This document shows, one piece after another, positions 57,680 through 57,722 of a stretch of DNA of 57,722 nucleotides; the first letter of the stretch is position 1, and the number at the start of each line of letters is the position of its first letter. The position numbers and the translations under genes are program-made. This DNA comes from Plantago elongata (lineage: Eukaryota > Streptophyta > Magnoliopsida > Lamiales > Plantaginaceae). The DNA lies in assembly GCA_036897095.1 (NCBI GenBank), contig JAYMSP010000326.1, positions 1-57,722 of the forward strand. Reading direction: 5' to 3'. Under the pieces are notes generated by a model. The model did no database searches. It was not told where the DNA came from and saw only the letters and a list, made by a program, of their open reading frames with translations.

Positions 57680-57722
<43 letters not shown>
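57680..57722. repeat. (TA)n microsatellite at right edge
   Basis: Pure TA repeat to the end of the window. Confidence 0.95.

Noticed and set aside
1..57722. CRISPR array, operons, origins, attachment sites
   Set aside because: None expected in plant nuclear DNA, and none seen; the spaced repeats here are transposon- or minisatellite-derived.

Overview
This is nuclear DNA of a flowering plant, most likely a eudicot. It is AT-rich, its genes are split by GT-AG introns, and the spaces between genes are full of transposon debris. The genes are a plant ACR-type ACT-repeat protein, GDSL lipases of the LIP-4 type, a clade-A AHL protein, a DUF26 receptor kinase and a plant flotillin. The species cannot be fixed from sequence alone. 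The window begins and ends in (TA)n.

Intact genes. I could build five complete gene models whose exon phases all add up: (1) an ACR8-like four-ACT-domain protein on the minus strand, 17102-19320, 7 exons, 445 aa; (2, 3) a tandem pair of secreted GDSL esterases/lipases on the plus strand, 37135-39120 (375 aa) and 41592-43430 (365 aa), sharing the same five-exon structure; (4) a small, probably plastid-targeted membrane/coiled-coil protein of unknown function on the minus strand, 43897-45945, 5 exons, 194 aa, convergent with the second lipase; (5) an intronless AT-hook AHL DNA-binding protein on the plus strand, 55766-56629, 287 aa. I see no operon-like or pathway link among them. The lipase pair is the only functional cluster.

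Broken genes and large elements. The left 12 kb is a graveyard. It holds a cysteine-rich receptor-like kinase pseudogene (675-2621) in which one DUF26 domain runs straight into the kinase. A flotillin 5' fragment (4850-6286) has been amplified into a nested tandem array, and a 500-bp direct repeat sits at its right edge (6287-6785) with a second copy 3 kb upstream (3257-3757). A degenerate Ty3/gypsy chromovirus follows (7381-12018) with LTRs, polypurine tract, degenerate primer site and a 5-bp target duplication (GTTTG).

Small mobile elements fill the rest: two long hairpin elements (13732-14530 and 46750-47170), a 1.1-kb element with terminal inverted repeats and an 8-bp target duplication (25804-26899), Tourist-, Stowaway- and GAGAC-type MITEs (one inside intron 1 of the first lipase), a 277-bp solo LTR (39382-39658), LTR-like remnants at 20.2-21.0 and 51.3-53.9 kb, and a dispersed family that looks tRNA-derived (SINE-like), with at least six copies.

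The observations I find most unusual are the flotillin/78-bp nested repeat, whose 26-codon unit stays open and reads in frame into the flotillin exon; gene-less promoter-like segments, especially a divergent pair of E2F-type sites at 25.63-25.68 kb; and an orphan 5'UTR-plus-exon followed by a decayed repeat array at 48.4-49.7 kb. No tRNA, rRNA or CRISPR array was found. I found no clear sign of an undescribed multi-gene system.
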